Assembly (NCBI RefSeq): GCF_052857255.1
Contig: NC_135502.1
Span: 156,536,599 to 156,600,598, forward strand
Source: Amblyomma americanum
Lineage: Eukaryota > Arthropoda > Arachnida > Ixodida > Ixodidae
Direction: 5' to 3'
DNA length: 64,000 nucleotides
Below, in pieces: positions 23,558 to 34,401 of this stretch. The first letter of the stretch is position 1, and every line of letters begins with the position of its first letter. Position numbers and translations under genes: made by a program. A model generated the notes under the pieces. That model did not search any database. It saw only the letters and a list, made by a program, of their open reading frames with translations, and was not told the origin of the DNA.

Positions 23558-24231
23558 CGAAAAGACCAGCGCGGAAACAGACAGGGACCCGAGAAGAGAA
23601 AACACGGACGACAGGAAGAGCGCTGAATAACAACTCTTTATTGTCGAGGAACACCCAGCACAATATGTGCCAAAACACCACGTGACAGTCAGGGGCCAAA
23701 GATTACAACCTAATCCACAGTCATCGAGGGGCGGCCAAGACATGCTTGAACCAGAAGGAAAAACCACAAAAAGTGAAAAAAGGGGTGAAACTTTATGAAG
23801 TGAGCATATCAAAAGTACTTTAACCAGCAAAAAAACAAGGAAAAAAACAAGAAAAAAACACAAGTGCAAAACAACATCGTGGCCAACGGGCGGTGTCAAG
23901 AACACTTTAACAACAACCAAGAGCGAGCCTGTAAGGGCCCAAGCAAGCGAAGCAAAAGCAGAGTCAGAAATCTAAAAACAGATAAAACGTCATGCAACCC
24001 TACAGATGCCACAAACAACTAAAACCAAATGAAAACAACCTAAAAAGCAAAAATTTGTCAACGCCAATAAGTTAAGAGGTAAAAAACAGTCCGCATGCAA
24101 AAACACTATTTGGACAATTACCACTTATGAGCCGCACCAAAAAACCTGAGGAGAAGAATGCGCACAGGCTAGCATAGGAAAATTTATCAGCAAACGGGAA
24201 GTGGCAGGCGAACACGTAAAATCTGTAATCT
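23558..24231 (-). mobile_element. 3' noncoding tail of the left PLE (tail A)
   Basis: Continues from the end of the PLE ORF to the terminal 'ccgcgctggtcttttcgaat' motif. It is nearly identical to 28364-29030. It contains an 'aataaag' motif near the end. Confidence 0.85.
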
Positions 24232-25852
24232 TTAGGCATGGTCAAGGAAGCACATTTCTTTCTCGTGCAGCGAAATTGAGGGCGTGCTTACGCAACTGTC
24301 CCCTGCCTTAGCAATAAAGTTGGCCTCAATGACTTTCCTTTCTGTTTTGTTTTTTGATGTTGCTTAGAACCTTGTGTTCTCTAATATAGGTTTACAGTTG
24401 TGGCGAGGCTGGTTGCAGTGGTCTGCTAGATTACTTCCAGACCCTCTATCTACGTTGAGGAAATGCTCCCTGGCCCTGACATTGAAGCATCTTCCCGTCT
24501 GGCCTATGTACACTAAAACCGCACGTTAGGGGTATCTGATAGACAACCCCTGTCCGGAAGTGTGTGTACCGTTGCCCGTGTCTCGTAGTGCAGGTCGCCT
24601 GTCTTGCCTTGTTGTTCAAAACACATATCCTCGATAGCTTGCACGGTGCGGAAAAAACGACCTGGACGTTATACCGTCCTGCTACCTTTCTCACGTTGTG
24701 GGACATCTTGTGAAGGTACGGTATGACTGCAACGCGTTTCTTCTCTCGCTCCTTCCCAACCTACCTCCCCTCCTTTAACTTTTTGACCATCGCCTCACAT
24801 ATATTAGTAACTAAAGAAGGCGTGTACCCGGCAGAGTAGAGGCGCTGTACCTGGTTGTCAAAGCTTGATTTTGCCATATGCACACAACTCTTGGCTAACG
24901 CCGCCTGAAGTGCGTTTGTTACTATCATTCTTTTTATTAACTTTGAGTGCGCGCTGTCAAATGGTAGCAAACTCTTTCTAGACCTCACGTTGTAATACCA
25001 AAAAACATGGTCGTCCTTAAAAAGAAGCAACACGTCTAAAAACTGGATGCTGTTATCCACAGGCAACTCAATGGTGAAATTCAGACCACCAAAAAAAGCC
25101 TTTGAACAGTTCGGAGATACTACTAGCGGCCTCCGGCAAGTGGTCAATGGTAGCTGTGTCCATGACTACAAGGTAGACATCCACATACCTGTAAACTTTC
25201 ACAACATGTTTATCCTTCAGTTTATTATGAATGTTTCTATTCATTGCAGCCAGATAAACATCGCACAATACCGGGGCAACTGACGAGCCAATAGAAATCC
25301 CGGATTTCTGGGTCAAAAATCTACCACTGAAAGAAACGACAGTGGACGAGAGGTAAAAGCTCAGGAGCTTTATAAAATTGTCCACGCCTGTGCCGGCTGT
25401 ATTCTGAAGCACCACGACTCCAGTGTCGTCTATCCTCCGGCGAACTGCGTTGTAGAGACCATCATGCGGAACAGAGTAAAACAAGTCCTCAACGTCTAGC
25501 GAGAAGGCAGTCACCGCTCCCATTATGCCGGCTCTCAGATCATTCACAAGTTCCAATGAGCTGCGAATATGGAACGGGTCTTCTCCCAACAAGCTCTTCA
25601 AATTGTCCGTTAATAATGTCCCACATGCTCCTGCCACGCACCTTTTTCTGAGACAATTGATCTAAGCGGGCATTCCGGTTTGTGCGTCTTTCCTATGAAA
25701 AATATTTTCAGGCAGCCGGTTTTTGAGCCGTCCACTTTCTTTGCCAAACCACCTAGCTGGCACTGCTTCAAAAGCGCGAGTGCAGCCGATTTCTTTCCAG
25801 AAACACGAAACTGTACAGGCTTAAAATTCTTGTCGATGGCAGCCATTGCCTT
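24232..25852 (-). pseudogene. Penelope-like RT + GIY-YIG, 5'-truncated (left arm)
   Basis: PLE polyprotein fragment on the minus strand. It starts abruptly at the palindrome junction in the linker before RT (MAAIDKNFKPVQFR). RT motifs follow: GKTHKPECPLRSIVSEKGAW, FSLDVEDLFYSVPHDGL, GISIGSSVAPVLCDVYLA and YRYVDVYLVV. The second catalytic Asp of the expected YVDD is Val here (codon 25176-25178), so this RT is dead. Downstream are the connector, VVYQIPLTCG and then, after a one-base shift, the GIY-YIG core VYIGQTGRCFNVRAREHFLN. The C-terminal part reads VSTPSISLHEKE. PLEs use RT and endonuclease for target-primed insertion. Confidence 0.92.
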
Positions 25853-26749
25853 GGCATTGGCATTTATTGTGCTGGGTGTTCCTCGACAATAAAGAGCTGA
25901 TAGTCAGCCCTCGTCCTGTCGTCAGTGTTTTTACTTCTCGTGTCCCTGTCTGTTTCCGCGCTGGTCTTTTCGAATCATATCACACCAACTCGCTCAAACG
26001 GCAATTTTGATTGAACGTATTTCTTCTACATTGGGCTCTTTTCTATGTCGTACACCCAAGCACAATTCTGCCATCACGGTGGTCAACCTTGTGGCCGCGA
26101 CCACCTGTCAGTCGAGGGTGGTGTCCTTCTGTTTGAAGAAGAGGATAGTTCCGCTCGAGGTTCAGGCACTCTTCGGCACCCTGTAGCCGTCCTGGGGCCA
26201 CGCCCGTCGTGTGGGAAAGATTTTGAAGTCCGAATACTGGCGACAAGTGAGACTTTATCACGACTGTCTCAGATGCGTCATCCATCAAGAAGCACCTGAG
26301 TGCATGGAGCACTAACGATTCCAGGAATTCATGAAGTTGGCTGCCCAAGCCAACGAGTTTTTGGGGAAACGCGCCCGCCTGTGCATCCAGGAAAGAACTA
26401 CAGTGAAGAAGGCCTTGCAAAACCCTGTCACGATGCTCGAAGGTGCTTCTGTGCCAAGTGACGTCCAGGCCATCCTAAAAAAGGACCGAAGTTTGCTTAC
26501 GAACCTTCCACCAGCCGACCTCAGATGCTGGCAATGGTTAGAGACGTTGCTGATCGTTCCCGTGACAGAGACAAGGAACGGCTCATCGGGGATGGTGAGG
26601 ATTGCGTCATGTGCAATGTGAGTCGAGAGCAGAAGGCAGCCCCTCCGTTCGATATAGTATTGAGCTGCCTAGAACGCAACAATTTGACCGTTTTGCAGTC
26701 GTAAAGGGAAGGGGGCTTTGTTGTAATGCTGCGAGATACTTTCAATGAA
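25853..26749. other. Palindrome spacer, made of the 5' part of the right-hand PLE
   Basis: The spacer starts with PLE terminal sequence ('attgtgctgggtgttcctcg' through 'tttcgaatcat') that also occurs in the PLE tails near 28920 and 30905. It continues with the amino-terminal part of the plus-strand PLE ORF. The left-arm PLE lacks this part, being cut at 25852 and joined directly to the terminal sequence. Confidence 0.85.
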
Positions 26750-28363
26750 AAGGCAATGGCTGCCATCGACAAGAATATTAAGCCTGTACAGTTTCGTGCT
26801 TCTAGGAAGAAATCGGCTGCACTCGCGCTTTTGAAGCAGTGCCAGCTAGGTGGTTTGGCAAAAAAAGTGGACGGTGCAAAAACCGGCTGCCTGGAAATAT
26901 TTTTCACAGGAAAGACGCACAAACCGGAATGCCCGCTTAGATCAATTGTCTCAGAAAAAGGTGCGTGGCAGGAGCATGTGGGACATTACCTAAGGGACAA
27001 TTTGAAGAGCTTGTTGGGAGAAGACCCGTTCCAGATTCGCAGCTCATTGGAACTTTTGAATGATCTGAGAGCCGGCATAATGGGAGCGGCGACTGCCTTC
27101 TCGCTAGACGTTGAGGACTTGTTTTACTCTGTTCTGCATAATGGTCTCTACAACGCAGTTCGCCAGAGGATAGACGACACTGGAGTCGTGGTGTTTTAGA
27201 ATACAGCCGGAATAGGCGTGGACAAATTTATGGAGCTCCTGAGCTTTTACCTCTCGTCCACTGTCGTTCCTTTCAGTGCTAGATTTTTGACCCAGAAATC
27301 CGGGATTTGTATTGGCTCGTCAGTTGCCCCGGTTCTGTGCGATGATTATCTCGCTGCAATGGATAGAAACATTCATCAGAAACTGAAGGATAAACATGTT
27401 GTGAAAGTTTACAGGTATGTGGATGACTACCTTGTAGTCATGGACACAGCTACCATTGACCATTAGCCGGAGGCCGCTAGTAGTATCTCCGAACTGTTAA
27501 AAGCCTTTTCTGGAGGTCTGAATTTCACCATTGAGTTGCCTGTGAATAACAGCATCCAGTTTTTAGACGTGTTTCTTCTTTTTAAGGACGACCATGTTTG
27601 CTGGTATTACAACGTGAGGTCTAGAAAGAGTTTGCTACCATTTGACAGCGCGCACTCAAAGAAAAGAATGATAGTAACAAACGGACTTCAGGCGGCGTTA
27701 GCCAAGAGTTGTGTGCATATGGCAAAATCAAGCTTTGACAACCAGGTAGAGCGCCTCTACTCTGCCGGGTACACGCCTTCTTTAGTTACTAATATATGTG
27801 AGGCGATGGTCAAAAAGTTAAAGGAGGGGAGGCAGGTTGGGAAGGAGCGAGAGAAGAAACGCGTTGCAGTCATACCGTACCTTCACAAGATGTCCCACAA
27901 CGTGAGAAAGGTAGCAGGACGGTATAACGTCCAGGTCGTTTTTTCCGCACCGTGCAAGCTATCGAGGATATGTGTTTTGAACAACAAGGCAAGACAGGCG
28001 ACCTGCACTACGAGACACGGGCAACGGTACACACACTTCCGGACAGGGGTTGTCTATCAGATACCCCTAACGTGCGGTTTTAGTGTACATAGGCCAGACG
28101 GGAAGATGCTTCAATGTCAGGGCCAGGGAGCACTTCCTCAACGTAGATAGAGGGTCTGGAAGTAATCTAGCAGACCACTGCAACCAGCCTCGCCACAACT
28201 GTAAACCTATATTAGAGAACACAAGGTTCTAAGCAACATCAAAAAACAAAACAGAAAGGGAAGTCATTGAGGCCAACTTTATTGCTAAGGCAGGGACAGT
28301 TGCGTAAGCACGCCCTCAATTTCACTGCACGAGAAAGAAATGTGCTTCCTTGATCATGCCTAA
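26331..28363 (+). pseudogene. Penelope-like RT + GIY-YIG polyprotein (right copy)
   Basis: The N-terminal region (VTMLEGASVPSDVQAILKKD) and the segment GFVVMLRDTFNEKAMAAI lead into RT, with GKTHKPECPLRSIVSEKGAW, FSLDVEDLFYSVLHNGL, GICIGSSVAPVLCDDYLA and an intact YRYVDDYLVVMD (catalytic Asp pair at 27422-27427). It continues through the connector (VRSRKSLLPFDSAHSK, FSAPCKLSRICVLN) to VVYQIPLTCG, then with a one-base shift to VYIGQTGRCFNVRAREHFLN and the C-terminal SCVSTPSISLHEKE, ending at TAA 28361-28363. Private lesions are TAG at 27197-27199 and TAG at 27464-27466. The GIY-YIG frameshift is shared with the left copy, hence older than the duplication. Confidence 0.92.
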
Positions 28364-29030
28364 AGATTACAGATTTTACGTGTTCGCCTGCCACTTCCCG
28401 TTTGCTGATAAATTTTCCTATGCTAGCCTGTGCGCATTCTTCTCCTGAGGTTTTTTGGTGCGGCTCATAAGTGGTAATTGTCCAAATAGTGTTTTTGCAT
28501 GCGGGCTGTTTTTTACCTCTTAACTTATTGGCGTTGAGAAATTTTTGCTTTTTAGGTTGTTTTCATTTGGTTTTAGTTGTTTGTGGCATCTGTAGGGTTG
28601 CATGACGTTTTATCTGTTTTTAGATTTCTGACTCTGCTTTTGCTTCGCTTGCTTGGGCCCTTACAGGCTCGCTCTTGGTTGTTGTTAAAGTGTTCTTGAC
28701 ACCGCCCTTTGGCCACGATGTTGTTTTGCACTTGTGTTTTTTCCTTGGTTTTTTGCTGGTTAAAGTACTTTTGATATGCTCACTTCATAAAGTTTCACCC
28801 CTTTTTTCACTTTTTGTGGTTTTTCCTTCTGGTTCAAGCATGTCTTGGCCGCCCCTCGATGACTGTGGATTAGGTTGTAATCTTTGGCCCCTGACTGTCA
28901 CGTGGTGTTTTGGCACATATTGTGCTGGGTGTTCCTCGACAATAAAGAGTTGTTATTCAGCGCTCTTCCTGTCGTCAGTGTTTTCTCTTCTCGGGTCCCT
29001 GTCTGTTTCCGCGCTGGTCTTTTCGAATTT
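28364..29030 (+). mobile_element. 3' noncoding tail of the right PLE (tail A)
   Basis: Runs from the ORF stop through 'gtgcgcattcttctcctgag' and 'ttggccgcccctcgatgact' to 'gctgggtgttcctcgacaat', AATAAAG, and the terminal 'cgctggtcttttcgaatttt'. The same end sequence opens the element at 25860. Confidence 0.85.
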
Positions 29031-29564
29031 TGACTTATGTAGTGTTTTTACAAAGCAAACGAAAACCTATCTTCAAATTTTTTGAAAACTCCTTAAACAA
29101 GTCTTTTAAAATGGGTGAAAAATACGAAAAAACGTATTGCATTATTCTGTTTCTAACAATGATATCCAAGCGCAAACTTGTAGCTTGTTGAGCACCCGCA
29201 GGAGTGCCCAATTAAGGGCGCAGAAGTAGCAAACACGCCCTCCGCTGCTGTAAATTTTCCCCCGAGTCCCAATACTGAAACATTTTCCTTCAAGAGAGAG
29301 CATACCTATTACTTATTTTGGACAAACACCAATCAGTGATGTAAGCAGAAATAAAGCACGGCTATCGCTGAGCGCGGGTAACAACCTAAAGTTAGGCTCT
29401 CGTGCCGATGCTTAAAAAGCTACTAGTTTTAGCTTGGATGTCATTTTATAAACAAAATAATGCAACATGTTCTTTCGTATTCTTGTTCGCCTCCTTCGAG
29501 AGACTGGTTTCAGCAGTTATAAGACAAATTGGAGATGTTTTTGAACGCTCTATTTTATTTAAAG
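29031..29564. other. Unassigned sequence (right arm)
   Basis: Mirror of 23018-23557. Nothing recognised. Confidence 0.4.
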
Positions 29565-30080
29565 CGCCAGACTTAGGGCAACACTTCATGCACCTCTCTA
29601 TTATATGAAAATGAAAGTCAGTACACTTTTCTAGCACCTGATGCTTATCCATTGTCTAAATATGAAGGAGATCTGCTTTGTATTTGCAGTGAAAAGAAAG
29701 CTTTTAATTTGCCTCATTTGAGACTTGTCTTTTCAAAATTTTTTCTAGTAAGCGACTTGTTCACAATGGCGGAAATAAGCCTGACATACTCTTCCTTACC
29801 TGCACTTTTAGCGCGCAGAATATATCCATCATGGCTTTCATATTTTTGATTCCTACGTCATGCAAATTCGCGAAATTGAACTCTATGTCAGAACGCTGCC
29901 TCTGCCATGACGTAATTTACCGTTTGTTCTCCTGAAATATTTTCATTTTTGATTAAACTAAATTCACTCTTGGTCTCTAAATAATGTGTGAACATTGCAT
30001 AACTAATGAAGAATATTTAAAAAAATTCAAATATTTTGTCACTTCAATCTCTCATGGAATCACTCTATTGAATATTCGTT
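29565..30080 (+). repeat. Old tandem-duplicate segment A (right arm)
   Basis: Matches segment B (31065-31575) at about 1.5-kb spacing: both contain 'agggcaa-acttc', a 'gatgcttatccaat/attg' block, 'gagacttgt', and 'aaacgctgcct/aacgctgcctctgcc'. The two are clearly homologous but much more diverged than the palindrome arms. Confidence 0.75.
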
Positions 30081-30404
30081 AATTAGCTTAGTACTCAAGA
30101 CGATTCACCGGTTTTCTTGTTCCTGCCAACACTGGTAATAGTGTGTTGAAAAAGCCATCTTTTTTCCTCAAGAAAACTTTTTAGAATTACTTAGTCTTCC
30201 CTGAAAAACCTCGTATACAAGAAACGTATAACAGGATTTAATCCATAAAATCTCGACTGGAGGACCAGCCTTTTCCAGGGGTGTTACAGCATTCGAAGCA
30301 CACAGCTTTTGTTTCAAATGCTCCAGAAGACTTGAGCACGGCTGCTTCTACCAAAATGTCGTAAACTAAATCCTGTTATTTATAATTTCAATTTCTGTTG
30401 ACAT
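30081..30404. other. Unassigned sequence (right arm)
   Basis: Short interval between segment A and PLE tail B. No recognised content. Confidence 0.4.
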
Positions 30405-31055
30405 TCGTCGTGCGCATTCTTCTCCTCAGGTTTTTTGGTGCGGCTCATAAGTGGTAATTGTCCAAATTGTGTTTTTACATGCGGACTGCTTTTTACTTAT
30501 CTTATTGGCGTTGACAAGTTTTTGCTTTCTAGGTTGTTTTCATCTAGTTTTAGTTGATTGTGGCATCTGTAGGGTTGCATGACGTATTATCTGTTTTTAG
30601 ATTTCTGAATCTGCTTTTGCTTCGCTTGCTTGGGCCCTTTTAGGCTCGCTCTTGGTTGCTGTTAGTGTTCTTGACACCGCCCTTTGGCCACGATGTTGTT
30701 TGGCAGTTGTGTTTTTTTCCTTGTTTTTTTCCTTGGTTTTTTGCTGGTTAAAGTCCTTTTGATATGCTCACTTCATAAAGTTTTACCCCTTTTTCACTTT
30801 TTGTGGTTCTTCCTTCTGGTTCAAGCATGTGTTGGCCGCCCCTCGATGACTGTGGATTAGGTTGTAATCTTTGGCCCCCCGACTGTCACGTGGTGTTTTC
30901 CCATATATTGTGCTGGGTGTTCCTCGACAATAAAGAGTTGTTAGTCAGCGCTCGTTCTGTCGTCAGTGTTTTTTCTTCTCGTGTCCCTGTCTGTTTCCGC
31001 GCTGGTCTTTTCAAATCATGTCACACCAACTCGCCCAAACGGCAATTTTGATTGA
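30405..31055 (+). mobile_element. PLE 3' fragment (tail B, right arm)
   Basis: A 5'-truncated PLE tail homologous to 28430-29030. It ends with extra terminal sequence ('caaacggcaattttgattga') that also appears in the palindrome spacer near 26000. Confidence 0.85.
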
Positions 31056-31064
31056 AGTAAAAAA

Positions 31065-31575
31065 TGTCAGAATTAGGGCAATACTTCCTTCACTTCTCTG
31101 TTATATATAAAAAGAAAGCTGGTACACTACTTTAGCACCTCGATGCTTATCCAATCTGCAAAATTGAAATTGTGTTTTATATTTAAAGAGAAAAAAATTC
31201 TTGAAAATAGCCTCGCTTGAGACTTGTAGTTTTTAAACTTTTCTTCCAATAAGCGACAACTTCCTCAAAATGACTGAAGTAAGCCAACATATTCCTTCTT
31301 ACCTCTACATTTAGCACGAAAAATACATGACGGCTTTCTCATCTAGATGCTTACGTGACTGCAACCTTGCGTAAATGAGCTGTTCTTGAAAACGCTGCCT
31401 ATGCCACGACGTCGTTTATTTTATTTTATACCTTTTCCCCTCAAATATTATCATTTTTAAAAACTAAACTCACTGTTGGACTACTGAGCAATGTGTGCAA
31501 AATATATAAAATAGTCAAGACAATTAAAAATAATAAATATTTAGGCAGTTCGATCTCTCGTGGAATCACCGAATA
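31065..31575 (+). repeat. Old tandem-duplicate segment B (right arm)
   Basis: Diverged copy of segment A in direct orientation. Mirror of 21007-21517. Confidence 0.75.
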
Positions 31576-34162
31576 ACAAACTTTTGATCTATTAAAGTTA
31601 GGCATCTAGTTGCAATTGAGAAATTTGTAGCTGATCACTAGCCATAGCCATATCAGTTTTTAGAATTTTGAAAACGCAATTACCCTTTGTGCTGTGGCTC
31701 AACAAAATCTTGATTTTTCGACTAGTATAATGCACTGGAGCAATTGCTTTGCCTGCATGCTTTCTAAAGCGCCTGTATTTTCGCAAGATGCAGTCAAATT
31801 TTAGAGAGCCACAGTGACGAGGGTAATCGCATTTTGTAAACTATAAACGCTGATATGCCTACGACTAACGACATGCTACAAGTCAAATTGCAACCATTTG
31901 CTTACCTATGATAGTAAAAAGTTTGTTATCAGAAATTAGTTAAACAGCTTACTGAACACAATTCACTGGCTTTCCGATGTCCGCCACACTGGTAAAACTA
32001 TGCTGCAAAATTAACATCTTAGATCCAAAAAGCAACTTTTTCAACATTACTTCTTTCTCTCTGAAACACCTGGAGTATATACTATATACTCCTCCCTTTC
32101 CTGTACAATCGGAAGTGAAATAATTTTTTCTGTAACATGAAGGTTCCATGAGCCACATAACAAACCTTTGGAAGAAACTCTGTGCATGCACACACATACA
32201 CACACTTTGAAGCACTGTTGCTGAAGCAGTAAGAATTCAAAGTGGTTCCCTCTTAGCTTCCTGACAAGCCAGTCAATCCAGAACAGTAGAGGCAGCCAAA
32301 AATCGTGTCAAAATGAAAGATGTGAAGCACTCTGTTGCAAGCTTGAAGTGCAGCAACTTGGAACTGGAGACATGTGATTTGCTCCATGTAACTAGATGTG
32401 GATTTTTACATTTGACAAGCATCAAATGAAGCTACATGCTTTTATCAACACTTACAGCACTACAATATGCACATTTAGACTCAATATTTCTCAATATTTC
32501 TCAATATTTCTCAATATTTCTCAATATTTCTCAATAGACTCAATATTTAGGATGTGATTGTTTACCTCTATAAATAGCTAAAAAATCTCTCCCAGTGAAA
32601 CAGCACTTACACTGTTTTAAGACTGACATTCAAGGTGGCAAACACTAGCGAATAAAAGCCGTGTTAAATATGTGCGAAAAGTCCACAGCGATGTAGATAT
32701 CAAGCATTGAGGTAATTTTAATAAGCATATATCAACACAAGAACGCTGAGTGACCTGGTTGGTTCGCTATTTGGTGCGCCATCCTGTTACTTGTCCGCAA
32801 TATCAGCCAGCGCCCTTGTCGTCAATTGTCTGCATTATTAGCAGGAAGAGGTAGCATTATAGCCATGGGATGTGTGCATCGACAGCACCAATATGTAGCT
32901 TTCTCCATGGCGGAATGCAGAGGCAAGAAAACTCCGCAAGAGACCGATTCGAGGAATATAGTTATAGCGAATTCTTTCGAAATCAAACCATGGAGAGGCA
33001 ACAATCAGCTAAATGTGCACTAAAACGCAGAACTCAGAGCGGGTTTGATAATGTTGCTGAGCAATAAGCACTAATACGCAGCACTTAGAGCTTGTTTGAT
33101 AAGGTTCCTGAGCAACAGCACAAGCAGCATGCACAACAATATAAATAAATGCAATGCTTCCTTGAACGAGCAAAAGTCTTAACATGCGGTTGCGCTCAAT
33201 TCTGCCTTCACATTTGAAGACTGATATACACAGCAACTGACATTAACAATTTATGCATAGTTGGACTACTACAAAGAGATATTTACTCATTCCAGTCTTT
33301 TGAAAATATCTTGCACGCCACCAAAAGTGAAAATTATTTCGTGTTTCTTGACTAGTCTATACTAAGCTTCAGGCAGCTTTTGCTCTCAAAAGAGGTAGCT
33401 CAAACACACTGCAATATAAATTGCGGACGTTTGTTTCTCTTAGAGCAGCAAGGAGAAAGTAACTCTACTTTACTTGCTGTTCAGTTTAGATAATGTGTCA
33501 GCATTTGGAGCTTGGCAGGGAGGGGGGGGGGGGTAAAATGTATGAACAAATAGTACACTCTCAGAGGAACCAGCTTCCTGAAATAGTACGTTTGCTGTAT
33601 AGTCGCGAGTTTTGCTGACAGAGTACGCAGGTGAGCAAGGTTGTCGGGGTGCCAGAGTGGCCTTTTCTAAAGCAAATAAATCAAAACTTTAAGGCCTACA
33701 CTGTGTCAGATGCAATGTTTCTAAGTAAAGCCACACAGACGTACGAGAAAGAAAATCATCAGCAACGTGCCCCTAAAGGCGTAGCTGGGCTAACAGTTCT
33801 TTACTTGTCCCGCAGGACATCACTCCAGTGATGAGGCATGCTCATATCAGTATAAGTTATTACAAGGGTAAGAAGTAAACAAATATATGTGTTCCAAAGA
33901 ACATAAAAATGAGTACCCAGGTTGTTTTTAGGCAATTACATGCCAATAATTGCAGCAATAAATGCCTCGTGAAAGGGAATTCAATAATTTGCACAGCTTA
34001 TTGCGAAAATTGAAGGCACTGGAGGTGGGCAAAGTCAGATGCGTCGGTTCAAGTAAACCAATGGGTCTGGTTAAGGTCATGGCAATAATTGTTGACGTAA
34101 GATTAGATAGTGCAATGCAGCCAGTAATTCAGTGTCGGTATGAATTAAAAACAAAAATGAAT
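31576..34162. other. Unassigned, AT-rich sequence (right arm)
   Basis: Mirror of 18479-21006. It holds short frames without recognised domains (for example 33631-33831 and 33962-34171, plus strand). A G(10) tract occurs near 33523. Confidence 0.4.
32481..32530. repeat. Five-unit TCAATATTTC tandem repeat
   Basis: Five exact 10-bp units, present in the right arm only. The left arm has a single unit near 20090-20102. Confidence 0.95.
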
Positions 34163-34166
34163 AAAT
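34163..34166. repeat. Target-site duplication AAAT (5' side)
   Basis: AAAT directly precedes the 5' LTR and is repeated at 38165-38168 directly after the 3' LTR. The 4-bp length suits a Ty3/gypsy integrase. Confidence 0.8.
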
Positions 34167-34339
34167 TGTGAAGAAGATGATGACTCAGACAAAGCAGATG
34201 ACTCGTGAAAACGAAGATGGCCCGGCGCGTTAGCCGTATTGTTATCACCACGTGTGTCTGCGCCCGACATGGTTGCCCTCAGATTGTTCTCGCCGCTGCT
34301 CTCTCCTCCCAGCTCTTTTAAATAAACCCCCACCTTACA
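34167..34339 (+). repeat. gypsy 5' LTR (right arm)
   Basis: A 173-bp LTR starting TGTGAAG and ending TTACA, with AATAAA near 34321. It differs from the 3' LTR of the same element at about 17 positions plus two indels. Confidence 0.92.
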
Positions 34340-34340
34340 T

Positions 34341-34358
34341 TTGGTGGAGGTGCTGGGT
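34341..34358 (+). promoter_or_regulatory. Likely tRNA primer-binding site
   Basis: 'tggtggaggtgctgggt' begins with TGG directly after the 5' LTR, as expected for pairing with the CCA end of a tRNA. I cannot name the tRNA from memory with confidence. Confidence 0.6.
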
Positions 34359-34401
34359 ACAGCCCTGCAAATTGCGCAACCGTACTCTCTCGCCACCTGC
34401 G

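Larger units (their letters stand above)
25853..29030 (+). mobile_element. Penelope-like element, longest copy (centre and right arm)
   Basis: A near-complete PLE on the plus strand: 5' terminal piece (25853-26020) repeating the element's own 3' tail, as in the pseudo-LTR arrangement of PLEs; N-terminal ORF region; RT; GIY-YIG; 3' noncoding tail ending 'ccgcgctggtcttttcgaat' near 29030. The ORF is interrupted (27197, 27464 and frameshifts), so it is not autonomous. Its first 897 bases have no counterpart in the left copy. Confidence 0.9.

Noticed and set aside
23558..23660. Hammerhead ribozyme in the PLE tail ('ctgacgacagg' plus 'gcggaaacag')
   Set aside because: Core-like words are present, but the stems needed in either circular order do not form cleanly by eye; a covariance search would be needed.
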